Positions 1 to 8,713 of a stretch of DNA of 64,000 bases are shown here, in pieces. Source of the stretch: Dehalococcoidia bacterium (GTDB lineage: Bacteria; Chloroflexota; Dehalococcoidia; Bin125); NCBI GenBank assembly GCA_022826965.1, contig JAJDTU010000001.1:372001-436000 (forward strand). The letters run 5' to 3'. The position numbers and the translations under genes are program-made. The notes beneath the pieces were generated by a model that did no database searches, had not been told where the DNA came from, and saw only the letters and a list, made by a program, of their open reading frames with translations. Position 1 is the first letter of the stretch; every line of letters begins with the position of its first letter.

Positions 1-1369
1 GGTACTCGATGAAGTCGGCGACGAATTCGACGTGCTGTTCGATCGAAACCGGCATGTTGCTCAGCACCGAGGGCGAGCCGGGGCCGGTGATCATGAACAA
101 GTTGGGGAAGTCGGTGGTGGAGAGGCCGAGGTAGGTTTTGGGCCCGTCGCTCCACTTGTCCCTGAGTGCGACGCCGTTGCGGCCGGTGAAGTCGATCTTG
201 AAGAAGGTGCCGGTCATCGCGTCGTAGCCGGTGGCGAAGACGATGACGTCGAACTCGTACTCTTCCCCGTCCGCGGTGCGCAGGCCGGTCGGCGTGATCT
301 CTTCGATCGGGAAGTGGCGGATGTCGACGAGGTCGACGTTGTCGCGGTTGTAGGTGTCGAAGTAGTTGGTGTCGATCAGCGCGCGCTTGGAGCCGAAGGG
401 GTGGTCGCGTGGAAGCAACTTTTCGGCGGTTGCGGGGTCGTTGACGATCTCACGGATTTTGCTGCGGATGAACTCCGAGGCGGTGTCGTTGGCACGTCGG
501 TCAACGGCGATGTCGCCGTAGGACTGGAAGAGGAAACGGAACCCGCCGACCTCCCAGAGTTCCTCGAACTTCGCCCGTCGTTCCTCATCGCTCACCTCAA
601 GGGCGGATTCTTCCGTGAATTCGACGGGGAAGCCGGCGAAGGAGACCTTCGACTGCTGCATGATCTCCGTGTAGTTGGCCTTGACCTCTTTGAGGAAGGC
701 CTGGTCCACGTTCTCGTGCCGAGCCGGGATTGTGTACTGCGGCGTGCGCTGAAACACGGTCAGGTGCTTGGACTCGCGGGCGATCACGGGGATTGACTGG
801 ACGCCGCTGGAGCCGGTGCCGACCACGGCAACCTTCTTGCCCTCGAAGTCAACGCCGTCGTGCGGCCAGGCGCCAGTGTGGTGCATTTCTCCCTCGAACG
901 AGTCGAGGCCGGGGATCTGGGGAATCTGGCCAGTGGAGATGCAACCGATCGCGGTGACGACATAATTCGCGGTGACGCGGTCGCCCTGGTCGGTCTCGAC
1001 CTCCCAGAGCTGGGTGTCATCGTTGAAGTGTGCGGCGGTGACGCTGGTGTTGAACTGGATGCCGCTGCGAAGATCGAAGCGGTCGGCGACGTGGTTGAGG
1101 TACTCGAGGATCTCGGGCTGCTCGGGATACTTGCCGCTCCAGTTCCACTCTTGCAGCAGGTCGTCGTCGAAGGAGAAGCAGTAGATGTAACTCTCGGAGT
1201 CGCAGCGCGCACCGGGGTAGCGGTTCCAGAACCAGGTGCCGCCGACGCCACTGCCGCGCTCATAGACCTGGATGTTCATGCCCAGGTCATCGCGCAGCTT
1301 CTTGAGCATGTACATCCCGGCAAAGCCGGCCCCGATCACGACGGCGTCGTAGTGAGTGGTGTCAGACAT
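1..1369 (-). CDS. Baeyer-Villiger / flavin-containing monooxygenase, C-terminus cut by window edge
   Basis: Read directly from the minus strand; the frame stays open from ATG at 1369 to the window edge (456 codons, so the gene is partial). The N-terminus carries an FAD-binding GAGFAG at residues 13-18, and a second Rossmann motif GTGSSG (NADPH) lies at 184-189. Between them is the type I Baeyer-Villiger fingerprint FxGxxxHxxxWP, seen as F158, G160, H164, W168, P169. Family members insert one oxygen atom next to a ketone, giving an ester or lactone, using NADPH and O2. A purine-rich GGAGAG precedes the ATG. The HSL-family esterase gene lies 78 bases upstream on the same strand, a pairing expected for ketone breakdown. 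The substrate cannot be told from sequence. Confidence 0.93.
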   Translation of the reverse strand, partial: MSDTTHYDAVVIGAGFAGMYMLKKLRDDLGMNIQVYERGSGVGGTWFWNRYPGARCDSESYIYCFSFDDDLLQEWNWSGKYPEQPEILEYLNHVADRFDLRSGIQFNTSVTAAHFNDDTQLWEVETDQGDRVTANYVVTAIGCISTGQIPQIPGLDSFEGEMHHTGAWPHDGVDFEGKKVAVVGTGSSGVQSIPVIARESKHLTVFQRTPQYTIPARHENVDQAFLKEVKANYTEIMQQSKVSFAGFPVEFTEESALEVSDEERRAKFEELWEVGGFRFLFQSYGDIAVDRRANDTASEFIRSKIREIVNDPATAEKLLPRDHPFGSKRALIDTNYFDTYNRDNVDLVDIRHFPIEEITPTGLRTADGEEYEFDVIVFATGYDAMTGTFFKIDFTGRNGVALRDKWSDGPKTYLGLSTTDFPNLFMITGPGSPSVLSNMPVSIEQHVEFVADFIEY

Positions 1370-1447
1370 CTTCGTTCTTCTCTCCGGTCCGTTCCGTCTG
1401 TTGGAACGGCCTTCTCTGGCAGTGTGAGCGACCCGATTACGGCGAGT

Positions 1448-2401
1448 CTACCGGTTGGCGTGCGCGTAGCGCACGACGTGCCGGCGTATGGCCTTGACGA
1501 CCTGCTGGAAGCCGCGCTCGCTCCCGGGCAGCATCAGCAGCGCGAAGAAGGCGTGCATCTGGCCCTTGTGACGTTGCAGGTCGACATCAACGCCAGCGTC
1601 AACGAGCCGCTGCGCATACTCTTCACCCTCGTCGCGGAGCGGATCGTGTTCGGCGGTCAGAACCACCGCGGGCGGTAGTCCGCTGAGGTCCTCGGCGTGA
1701 AGCGGTGAGGCTTCTGGCTCGGTACGCCGCGCGACATCGGGAATGTAGTGGTCGAAGAACCAGATCATCGAGTTCCGGGTGAGCAGCAGCTGATTCTCAG
1801 GGTCCAGATACGAGGGTCGGTCGAAGTTGGCGTCGGTGACGGGATAGACGAGCACTTGCATCGCAATCGCGGGGCCGTTGCGGTCACGCGCGCGAAGGGC
1901 CATCACGGCCGACAGATTGCCGCCCGCGCTGTCGCCGGCGACGATCAGCGGCACTTCCCGTCCGGCGATTTCCGTCATGTGCTCGGCGGTCCACTCGAGC
2001 GCTGCGTAGGAGTCATCGACTGCGACGGGGTAGCGATGCTCAGGCGCGAGGCGGTAGTCGACGAGCACGACGGCGCACGATGTCCGCTCGGCGAGCTTGC
2101 GGCCGAGGGTGTCCGACTCGTCGATTGAGCCAACGACCCAGCCGCCACCGTGGTAGTAGACGATTATGCCCACGGATGGCTCGATTGGCACGAGGACGCG
2201 AACGTCGAAGCTGCCGTCGGGTTGCCCGATCGTGTGATCTTCAACACGAGCCATGGGCGGCGCGGGGCCGTTCAGCGCGGCAAGTCCGGCGCGGTACGCC
2301 CGCGCGTCTTCGGGAGTCCGCTCGTGCATTGCCCTGGCGTCCGGATCGGAGCCTTTGATCATCTCCTCGTAGAAGGTTGCCGTCGCTACATCGAGTGCCA
2401 T
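1448..2401 (-). CDS. Alpha/beta hydrolase, hormone-sensitive-lipase (HSL, family IV) esterase
   Basis: A 317-residue protein of usual family length. It has the oxyanion motif HGGGW (residues 84-88), the nucleophile elbow GDSAG (Ser158), an Asp253 in EHDPL and a His283 in QMHAF, so the full catalytic triad is visible. No signal peptide is seen, so it should act in the cytoplasm on short acyl esters or lactones. GGAGCAGCGC precedes the ATG. It is the upstream gene of a two-gene minus-strand unit with the Baeyer-Villiger monooxygenase at 1-1369, suggesting it hydrolyses the ester made by that enzyme (inference). Confidence 0.92.
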   Translation of the reverse strand: MALDVATATFYEEMIKGSDPDARAMHERTPEDARAYRAGLAALNGPAPPMARVEDHTIGQPDGSFDVRVLVPIEPSVGIIVYYHGGGWVVGSIDESDTLGRKLAERTSCAVVLVDYRLAPEHRYPVAVDDSYAALEWTAEHMTEIAGREVPLIVAGDSAGGNLSAVMALRARDRNGPAIAMQVLVYPVTDANFDRPSYLDPENQLLLTRNSMIWFFDHYIPDVARRTEPEASPLHAEDLSGLPPAVVLTAEHDPLRDEGEEYAQRLVDAGVDVDLQRHKGQMHAFFALLMLPGSERGFQQVVKAIRRHVVRYAHANR

Positions 2402-2628
2402 GCGCTGCTCCTGTCATCCCGCGTGTACGCGGTGAAGTCTCGCTGGGTATTGGCGAGCGCTCAACCTTGCAAGGGTACCGACGTTGGTCATTGCGCAGGC
2501 GCCGGCTGTTGAAGGCGGGCTACTGACACCTGTTTGTTCAAGTGCGCGGCTTGTGGGTTCCATCGGCCAGCGTGAGGCGTTGGCGCGCCGACGCGGTTCA
2601 GCCGGTGCTGCAGCTCGCCGATTCGTGA

Positions 2629-2958
2629 CTATGCCAGCAGCAGCCGGCGCAATAGGAGGGTCTTCATATCCCGACGACCATCGGCGATGAGTTGCACCGC
2701 GACCGTGTCGTCAATCACCTGATAGATGCCCCGATAGGGCTTGAATCGAATCTCCCGGTAGTCGCGTTCGCCCTGTTCGAGCAACTCGTTGACAACCGCG
2801 CCCCGGTCGGGGAAGTCGGATAGACCCTCGACGGTTCGTCTGATCGCCCGAGTGACGTAGAGCGCCCGTTGGATGGAATCAGACTCCGCAATGTACTCGC
2901 CGATTGCCTCGATGTCTTGCTCCGCGTCGCCAGTGAGCAGGACAGCGTAGGTGTTCAC
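2629..2958 (-). CDS. RelE/ParE-family toxin
   Basis: A 109-residue basic protein with the RelE/ParE fold pattern: an N-terminal helix pair (AEQDIEAIGEYIAES) and a C-terminal strand region (REIRFKPYRGIYQVID, then a DGRRD turn). Such toxins cleave mRNA at the ribosome (RelE) or poison gyrase (ParE); which applies cannot be decided here. The start is GTG at 2958, overlapping the antitoxin stop (GTGA), so translation is probably coupled. The antitoxin lies upstream, the usual order. Confidence 0.85.
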   Translation of the reverse strand: MNTYAVLLTGDAEQDIEAIGEYIAESDSIQRALYVTRAIRRTVEGLSDFPDRGAVVNELLEQGERDYREIRFKPYRGIYQVIDDTVAVQLIADGRRDMKTLLLRRLLLA

Positions 2959-3221
2959 TCAGACGACCAGCGCTTCTCCAGTCGATCGAAGACCTCGCTG
3001 GCTGGCTTGGTCTTGCCTTCCCGAACCTGTTGTCGTCCCAGGGCCAGGATCTTCAGGAGTGCCATTGTCTCTTGCTGCTGCTCGTAGCTCTCGTAGTCGA
3101 CGAGCACGGCCTTGGCTTCGCCGTTCTGAGTGATGACGTAGGGCTCCGGCTCCTCGGCGATTGTCCGGATAATCTCGGCGGCGTTCGCCTTGAAGTAGCT
3201 GATCGGCTTGATCTTGGTCAT
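2955..3221 (-). CDS. Phd/YefM-family antitoxin
   Basis: An 88-residue protein whose N-terminal half matches Phd/YefM antitoxins (ISYFKANAAEIIRTI, then YVITQNGEAKAVLVDYESY). This half dimerises and binds the operator. The C-terminal half (from about residue 50) is charged and would wrap around the toxin. It is the first gene of the two-gene unit and overlaps the toxin by 4 bases. Autoregulation by binding its own promoter at about 3222-3292 is expected from the family but no operator was identified. Confidence 0.87.
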   Translation of the reverse strand: MTKIKPISYFKANAAEIIRTIAEEPEPYVITQNGEAKAVLVDYESYEQQQETMALLKILALGRQQVREGKTKPASEVFDRLEKRWSSE

Positions 3222-3292
3222 CGGAAGCCTCCGTGTAGGACCGAATATAGTCTACATCAGGTCATATGGCGCCGAGGCGCCGTGTCGGCAGG

Positions 3293-5005
3293 CTATGCGT
3301 GCAGCGCTTCGCCTCGATGAAGGCGCGCGGCCGTTTCGTAGGTCTGGCCCATTGATCGCACCGTTGGTGCGTGGGCTGTGAGGAAGCGGCTGGCTCCGAT
3401 TAGGACGTCGTCGGCCTCGGGTCGGTCGTCGAAGCGGTTGACCAGGCGGAGGGCGGCGTCATAGATCTGGAACGAATGGAAACCGGCGTCCTCTCGGAGG
3501 AGCGCGGTGCCGAGCGTGCGCACGACCTCGTCCTGGCGGCCTCCGGCGAGCAGGTCGGCAACGGACTGGCCGGTTTCGTCGACCTGCTGCTGGCGGTCGA
3601 AGTGCTCGAGGAGATCATCCGTTGAGGTGGAGCCGCCGTTCGGCTCCGGTCGCGGCTGCCTCGGCATGTTGAGGAAGCGTTCCAGGTATACGGAGGCGGC
3701 TCCGTCGAGGATCCCTCGGGCCAGTTCACGTGAGGGGGCGCGCTGCATCGCGCGGTCGACGGCGTTGCAGTACGTGAACGTGTGATGGACCGTGTTCCAG
3801 TCGCCGAATTCGTTGGAGATGTGGAAATGCAGCGGGCGTCGCGCTGCGGCGTAGGCGACGGTCAGGCTGAGTTCGTTGAGCGGCGCGCCCGCTCGGGCTG
3901 CGTCGACGATGCGCTTGAGTGAGCGGTCGGGGGGATCGTCGAGGATCGACTCGGCGACTGGGCGGTGTTCGTCCCAGGACTCGTTTCGCTCGCCGCCGAC
4001 GGCCAGGGCCTCATCGAGTGCCTCGCCGGCTTCGTCCAGCAACCGGGGCAGGTCAACAGGATGTTGCCAGGCGGAGGTTTCCTCCATTCGCTGGGCGCCG
4101 GTGATCGTCGGGATGACCGAGCTGAGTACATCCGGCGCGGTGTCCCATCCGACGGCGTCGAGGAGCTCGCAGGCCTTGTTGGCGAAGTCGAGCGTGTGGC
4201 CGACGTCCATGAAGGTGTGATCGGTGGAGGCGGAGAAGAGCAGGTCGGCGAGTTGGGCCTCGTCGAGGCCGGCCACGGCGGCGGTGCGCAGGCAGCGCTC
4301 GGCGGCGTCACGCGAACGCACCTCGGAGAAGCGCCGGAACCAGGTACGGAACTGCTCCGGGCGGTCCTCGTCGGTGTCGAGCGCGGCGATGTCGAAGTCG
4401 GGCGGCTGACCCTGGACACTGCGGGCGACATGGACGACGCCCTGGTAGAGCGCCCTGGGCCGGTCCTCGGGATCGAGGTGGGGCAGGACGTTGGCCATTG
4501 CGGTGAGGATCGAGAGTCCGCTGGACCAACCGGCGGCGCGGTTCTTGACGCCGAAGCGTGCCGCCTCGGCCAGGATGAGGTCCTCGCGGCCGGCCTCGCA
4601 GAGGCCAATCACGGATTTTGCCACGACGAGGCGCAGGTTCTGTTCGAGACCTTCGGAGAGTTTGCGGGTGCAGTGGGCGACTGCTTCTTCCTCGACCGGC
4701 TCGGGATCGAGCCAGACGTCGCCGTCGCGAATCTCCGCTCGGAACGCGGCGACATCATCGGCGAACAGGTCGAAGGCGCATCCTCCGGAGAGGTCGAACT
4801 TGGCGTGATGCCAGTGACAGGTCAGTATGCCGTCGGCGACGGTGCCCTGGCTGAGCGGGAAGCCCATGTGCGGGCAGCGGTTGTCGACGGCGAAGACCTG
4901 ATCTCGATGCCAGAAGACGGCGGCCGTGCGCTGTCCGGTGGAGACGACTCGGACTCCATCGTTCTGCAATTCCTCAAGCGAGCAGACTCGCACGGTGGCG
5001 TTCAT
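3293..5005 (-). CDS. Rieske [2Fe-2S] protein with large unrecognised alpha-helical C-terminal region
   Basis: 570 residues. The first 105 or so form a ferredoxin-type Rieske domain with both ligand motifs: C44-P-H46 and C63-H-W-H66, followed by the usual FDLSGG. Such domains pass single electrons. The remaining ~460 residues look helical. They contain His-rich stretches (around STDHTFMDVGHTLDF and LHFHISNEFGDWNTVHHTF) that could bind a metal, but I do not recognise the family. It does not look like the catalytic domain of ring-hydroxylating oxygenases. The gene is divergent from the MetE-like gene at 5111. It could be an oxidoreductase with its own electron-entry domain; the reaction is unknown. 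Confidence 0.85.
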   Translation of the reverse strand: MNATVRVCSLEELQNDGVRVVSTGQRTAAVFWHRDQVFAVDNRCPHMGFPLSQGTVADGILTCHWHHAKFDLSGGCAFDLFADDVAAFRAEIRDGDVWLDPEPVEEEAVAHCTRKLSEGLEQNLRLVVAKSVIGLCEAGREDLILAEAARFGVKNRAAGWSSGLSILTAMANVLPHLDPEDRPRALYQGVVHVARSVQGQPPDFDIAALDTDEDRPEQFRTWFRRFSEVRSRDAAERCLRTAAVAGLDEAQLADLLFSASTDHTFMDVGHTLDFANKACELLDAVGWDTAPDVLSSVIPTITGAQRMEETSAWQHPVDLPRLLDEAGEALDEALAVGGERNESWDEHRPVAESILDDPPDRSLKRIVDAARAGAPLNELSLTVAYAAARRPLHFHISNEFGDWNTVHHTFTYCNAVDRAMQRAPSRELARGILDGAASVYLERFLNMPRQPRPEPNGGSTSTDDLLEHFDRQQQVDETGQSVADLLAGGRQDEVVRTLGTALLREDAGFHSFQIYDAALRLVNRFDDRPEADDVLIGASRFLTAHAPTVRSMGQTYETAARLHRGEALHA

Positions 5006-5110
5006 GGCAGTTCTCCAGTCCTGACTTGAAGGCTATCGATGAGAACGTGATGATGTGTGCGCGGAGTAGGGTGAACGTGTCCTGGAACAGGAGCGTCAAG
5101 GAGTCTCGAT

Positions 5111-6142
5111 ATGGCGGATGCAGTGGCGAATCGTCCGCGAGGCGCGCACCTGGTGGGGAGCGTGCCGCTGGCCGACAGCGAGGCGGTGTTTCGCGAGGTT
5201 TCGGCGCGCATGCCGGGTCGGCTGCGGCGCGTACCCGACGGCGAGACCGGGATCAGGACGAACTGGATTCAATGGCAGTTCCCGCTGTTGCTGGAGGTTC
5301 CCGATTTCGAGCCTGCGGATGAACAGGCCGGCCCGTTCGGAGCCAGGCTGCAACTGAAGCGTCGCCTGGCCGGCAGCGAGATTGAGTTCCCGGAACTGGG
5401 CTACCGGGCGGCAGCGGTCGAGTCGTACGAGGTGTTCTCCCGCCTCAAGCGCGAGGGCCTGATCGGCGCAGGCATTCGGTTCCAGGTCTGCTTGCCGACG
5501 CCGCTGGCGGTGATCCACTTGCGCTTCGTCCCTCGCGACCAGGAAGCGGTCGAGCTTGCCTACGAGCGCCGGCTGCTCGAGGAGCTGGATGGCATGCTCC
5601 ATGTCATCCCGGCCGACGAGTTGGCCATCCAGTGGGACACCGCCGTAGAGTTCGCCATCCTTGAAGGACTCCTGCCGTCCTTCCTGGCTCATCCTGAGGC
5701 CGACATCGTTGAGCGCCTGGTGCGGCTCGGCAACGACGTCCCGGGCGGGACCGAATTGGGCTATCACTTGTGCTACGGCGATGTGGAGCACCGGCATTTT
5801 GTGGAACCCGCCGACACGGCCAAACTGCTCGCGATCGCGAACGGGGTCTGCGGCGGAGTTGAGCGTGCAGTCGATTGGATTCATCTCCCGGTCCCGAAGG
5901 GTCGGAGCGACGCAGCCTACTTCGCGCCGTTGGCCCACCTCGAACTGCAGGAGTACACAGATCTCTACCTCGGCCTCGTGCATCTGACTGACGGCATTGA
6001 CGGAACCAACGAGCGCATCGCGGCAGCGCAGGAGGTTGTCGCTGAATTCGGCGTCGCAACCGAATGCGGCTTCGGTCGGCGACCGGCGGAGACGGTTCCG
6101 GCCCTGCTCGACATTCACGCGAGTGTGACAGATCCGCTCTGA
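5111..6142 (+). CDS. MetE/UROD-superfamily protein (cobalamin-independent methionine synthase-like)
   Basis: 343 residues, about the size of one MetE catalytic barrel rather than full-length MetE (~750). It begins with HLVGSVPL, typical of the family's first strand. The likely zinc ligands are visible as H219-L-C221 (in GYHLCYGD) and C319 (in TECGFGRR). Members of this single-domain group may transfer methyl groups from small donors or act in other C1/thiol chemistry; classical methionine synthesis is not assured because the N-terminal folate-binding module is absent. AAGGAG precedes the ATG. The downstream OmdA-like ORF begins 19 bases after the stop. Confidence 0.82.
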   Translation: MADAVANRPRGAHLVGSVPLADSEAVFREVSARMPGRLRRVPDGETGIRTNWIQWQFPLLLEVPDFEPADEQAGPFGARLQLKRRLAGSEIEFPELGYRAAAVESYEVFSRLKREGLIGAGIRFQVCLPTPLAVIHLRFVPRDQEAVELAYERRLLEELDGMLHVIPADELAIQWDTAVEFAILEGLLPSFLAHPEADIVERLVRLGNDVPGGTELGYHLCYGDVEHRHFVEPADTAKLLAIANGVCGGVERAVDWIHLPVPKGRSDAAYFAPLAHLELQEYTDLYLGLVHLTDGIDGTNERIAAAQEVVAEFGVATECGFGRRPAETVPALLDIHASVTDPL

Positions 6143-6161
6143 AGCAGCGAGGAACGGACCA

Positions 6162-6425
6162 GTGGCTGAACGACGGTCCCGGCTCTCCCGCGCGATCGAG
6201 CCGATGGCGTCGGTGGTGGAAGACGCGTTGAACGAGAGCGGCTTGATGGAGGCGTATCACTGTCGGCCCGACTATCAGCGGAATGACTACCTGGGCTGGA
6301 TCAACCGTGCCAAACGGCCCGAGACGAAGGAGCGCCGACTGCTGCAGATGCTGGCCGAGTTGGAACGTGGCGATGTCTACATGAAGATGGACTGGCGCCC
6401 GGGGCGATTCTCGCGCTCCGGATGA
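6162..6425 (+). CDS. Small YdeI/OmpD-associated (OmdA)-like protein
   Basis: An 87-residue ORF starting with GTG. The core (YQRNDYLGWINRAKRPETKE, then RRLLQMLAELERG) matches the short C-terminal domain of YdeI/OmpD-associated proteins, whose function is poorly known. Full YdeI proteins are about twice as long, so this is either a stand-alone version or a remnant. It follows the MetE-like gene closely and may be co-transcribed. GAGGAACGG upstream is a plausible ribosome site. Confidence 0.7.
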   Translation: MAERRSRLSRAIEPMASVVEDALNESGLMEAYHCRPDYQRNDYLGWINRAKRPETKERRLLQMLAELERGDVYMKMDWRPGRFSRSG

Positions 6426-6496
6426 TGCCCCACTCTCCATCGCGGAATCGATAGATTTGAGGCCCAGGGGAGATATGCGCTGTTGGAGGGGACGTC

Positions 6497-6874
6497 ATGC
6501 CGTTGCAGCTCGATCACACCGTCGTGCCGGCCTACGACAAGGAACGGTCGGCGAAGTTCATTGCCCGCATGTTTGGTCTGTCGTACGAGGGGACGTGGGG
6601 ACATTTCGCGCCGGTCAGGATCAATGAGACGCTGACGCTGGACTTCGACAACTCGGACAATCCCGGCTCGAACCACTACGCGTTCCTCGCGTCGGACGAG
6701 GAGTTCGACGCCATCCTGCAGCGGGTCAAGAACGAGGGCATCGCCTTTGGCAGCGGTCCAGGTTCACGCGCCGACGGCAAGATCAATCATCGACATCGAG
6801 GCCGGGGCTTCTACTTCGACTGCGAGAACGGCCACGTGTGGGAAGTGATCACCCACACCTACGTCACCGACTGA
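6497..6874 (+). CDS. VOC (glyoxalase/bleomycin-resistance) family protein
   Basis: 125 residues with the paired beta-alpha-beta-beta-beta pattern of vicinal oxygen chelate proteins: LDHTVVPAYDKERSAKFIARM at the start and FYFDCENGHVWEVITHTY at the end. His in LDHTV and Glu in WEVIT are in the usual metal-ligand places. Members act as lyases, dioxygenases or binding proteins on small molecules; the substrate is unknown. GGAGGGGACGTC precedes the ATG. It is convergent with the enoyl-CoA hydratase gene, 19 bases apart. Confidence 0.85.
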   Translation: MPLQLDHTVVPAYDKERSAKFIARMFGLSYEGTWGHFAPVRINETLTLDFDNSDNPGSNHYAFLASDEEFDAILQRVKNEGIAFGSGPGSRADGKINHRHRGRGFYFDCENGHVWEVITHTYVTD

Positions 6875-6893
6875 CTCAACCGACTGACTGGGC

Positions 6894-7754
6894 CTAGTCC
6901 GATTCCTCATAACCCTGATCGCGTTCGCGCTTGAAGGCGGCCCAGCCCTGCTCTTCTCGGACTCTCTGGCGGTTGGCGCCGACCGTGTCTTCTGCTTCCA
7001 GCAGATCTGTCAAGGCTTCGTTGTCGCGGTAGCGGACGGCGTCGATCAGGCCCATTTGCTCGTAGACCATGTTGACCAGGCGTTTGTTCAGCCTCACGAC
7101 GGAGGGCGGGAGGGCGGCGATCTTGCGCGCCATCTCGTTGGCGGCGTCCTCGAGCTGATCGTCGGGTACGACTCGATTGACCAGGCCCATGCGCAGCGCA
7201 TCTTCCGCCTCGATCACATCGCCGAGCAACAGCACCTCCTTGGCCAGCTTCTGGCTGGTCAGGAATGGTGTGATCAGCACGGGAATGCCGAAGCCGTGAC
7301 GAATCTGGATTTCTCCCAGCCGCGCGTTCTCCGAGGCGATCGTGAGGTCGCAGACCCCAGCCAGTTCGCAGCCCTGACCGACAGCGTGTCCGCGCACCGA
7401 GGCGATGACCGGCTTGGGGAACGACCAGATCCGCATCTGCACATCGATTGAGTCGGGCGCGGGGTCGTTGTCCGGATAAAGCGAGGCCCAGAGGTCGCCG
7501 CCGGCCGAGAAGGCGCGGCCGGCGCCGGTGAGGATGACGGCGCGGACGTCGTCGTCGGCCTCGGCCCTGTCGAGCGCGGCATCGAGCAGCCGGGTGACGT
7601 TGCGGTTGATCGCATTGAGCACGAGCGGACGATTGAGGGTGATCCGGGCGACCCCGTGCGCAGCCTCGTAGAGCACGTCGTCGGGCGAGGGCGGGGGAAT
7701 GGGTATGCCGTCGGGCGTCGTCTTCCAGCTCGAGGTATCGGGTTGGGTCGTCAT
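6894..7754 (-). CDS. Enoyl-CoA hydratase/isomerase (crotonase) family protein
   Basis: 286 residues of crotonase type. The oxyanion-hole segments GRAFSAGGD (residues 79-87) and GHAVGQGCELAGVCD (122-136) are present, as is the later GLVNRVVPDDQL region typical of the family. Such enzymes hydrate or isomerise acyl-CoA double bonds in beta-oxidation and related pathways. The canonical PE pair after the second motif is replaced by GEIQIRHG, so the exact reaction (hydratase, isomerase or hydrolase) is open. The gene stands alone on the minus strand. Confidence 0.88.
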   Translation of the reverse strand: MTTQPDTSSWKTTPDGIPIPPPSPDDVLYEAAHGVARITLNRPLVLNAINRNVTRLLDAALDRAEADDDVRAVILTGAGRAFSAGGDLWASLYPDNDPAPDSIDVQMRIWSFPKPVIASVRGHAVGQGCELAGVCDLTIASENARLGEIQIRHGFGIPVLITPFLTSQKLAKEVLLLGDVIEAEDALRMGLVNRVVPDDQLEDAANEMARKIAALPPSVVRLNKRLVNMVYEQMGLIDAVRYRDNEALTDLLEAEDTVGANRQRVREEQGWAAFKRERDQGYEESD

Positions 7755-7852
7755 CGTGCGGGAACGGTATCACGCCCTCGGGCCACCACCGGGGCGGGCA
7801 CTCTCCTAGACTTCGTACCGACCGACCGTCCTGTAGCGAGGCTGAACGAACC

Positions 7853-8713
7853 ATGCCCGAGAGCACACCGACCATCGACTGCCAAGTGCACGCGTACGAC
7901 CGCAACGACGAGGGAAACTATCGCTCGGTGCTGGCCGGTCCGGCGACAGTGACCGGCGACGAGATGGTTGCGGCGATGGACGCCGTCGGCGTCGACGGGG
8001 CACTACTGATTTCGCCATTCACCATCTATGGCTACGACTCGAGTTACTGCGAGGGCGTCGCCGAGCAGTTCCCGGATCGCTTCGGCCTGATCGCGCCGTT
8101 CGATCCCAACTCGGAGACCGTCGCGGCCGATGTCGAGGCCTGGGCTGCGCGGCCCGGAGTCGTGGGCGCGCGCATCGTTCTGGCGTTCGAGGGCGTCGAC
8201 GCCGACCATCCCGGGCTCGCGCATGTGCTGGAATCCGGCGCTCGGGGCGGGATCCCGATCAATGTCCTCTGCTGGGGCCAGCTGCCGATCCTGTCCGAGC
8301 TGGCGCGGCGGCATCCCGACACGCAGATCGTGATCGACCACGTCGGCCTGCAGCAGCCCTTCCAGCCGCCGGCCCCCGACGAACCATGGGCCGAGGTCGA
8401 CAATGTCATCGCTCTGGCGCAGTACGACAACGTCGCGATCAAGATCTCTGGCGCCTGCACGCTCTCGCACGAGCCGTTCCCGTACCCCGACATCTGGCCG
8501 CCGCTGCATCGCATCTTCGAGGCCTACACGCTTGAGCGCTGCCTCTGGGGCACCGACTGGACCCGCGCCACCAACCTGCTCACCTTCGAGCAGGGGGTCG
8601 AAGCCTTCCGCCAGACCGACACGCTCTCCGACGACGAGCGCGCCACGCTGATGGGCGGCGCGCTGCAGCAAATCTACGGCTGGACGCCTGGCGGTTCCGA
8701 CGCTCGAAGCTAG
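7853..8713 (+). CDS. Amidohydrolase family 2 (ACMSD-like) hydrolase/decarboxylase
   Basis: 286 residues with a metal-dependent TIM-barrel pattern: an N-terminal TIDCQVHAYD, which replaces the usual DxHxH first His with Gln, then VIDHVGLQQP near residue 160 and LWGTDWTR near residue 240. Family members decarboxylate or hydrolyse cyclic and aromatic acids or lactones. The altered first motif means metal binding may differ from the standard. Its stop codon overlaps that of the convergent SDR gene in CTAG (8710-8713). Confidence 0.86.
   Translation: MPESTPTIDCQVHAYDRNDEGNYRSVLAGPATVTGDEMVAAMDAVGVDGALLISPFTIYGYDSSYCEGVAEQFPDRFGLIAPFDPNSETVAADVEAWAARPGVVGARIVLAFEGVDADHPGLAHVLESGARGGIPINVLCWGQLPILSELARRHPDTQIVIDHVGLQQPFQPPAPDEPWAEVDNVIALAQYDNVAIKISGACTLSHEPFPYPDIWPPLHRIFEAYTLERCLWGTDWTRATNLLTFEQGVEAFRQTDTLSDDERATLMGGALQQIYGWTPGGSDARS

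Noticed and set aside
860-1678. A 272-codon plus-strand frame at the left end
   Set aside because: Antisense to the Baeyer-Villiger monooxygenase and the esterase end, with no family features.
3965-5029. A 354-codon plus-strand frame over the Rieske gene
   Set aside because: The minus-strand frame has both Rieske motifs; the plus frame shows no known domain.
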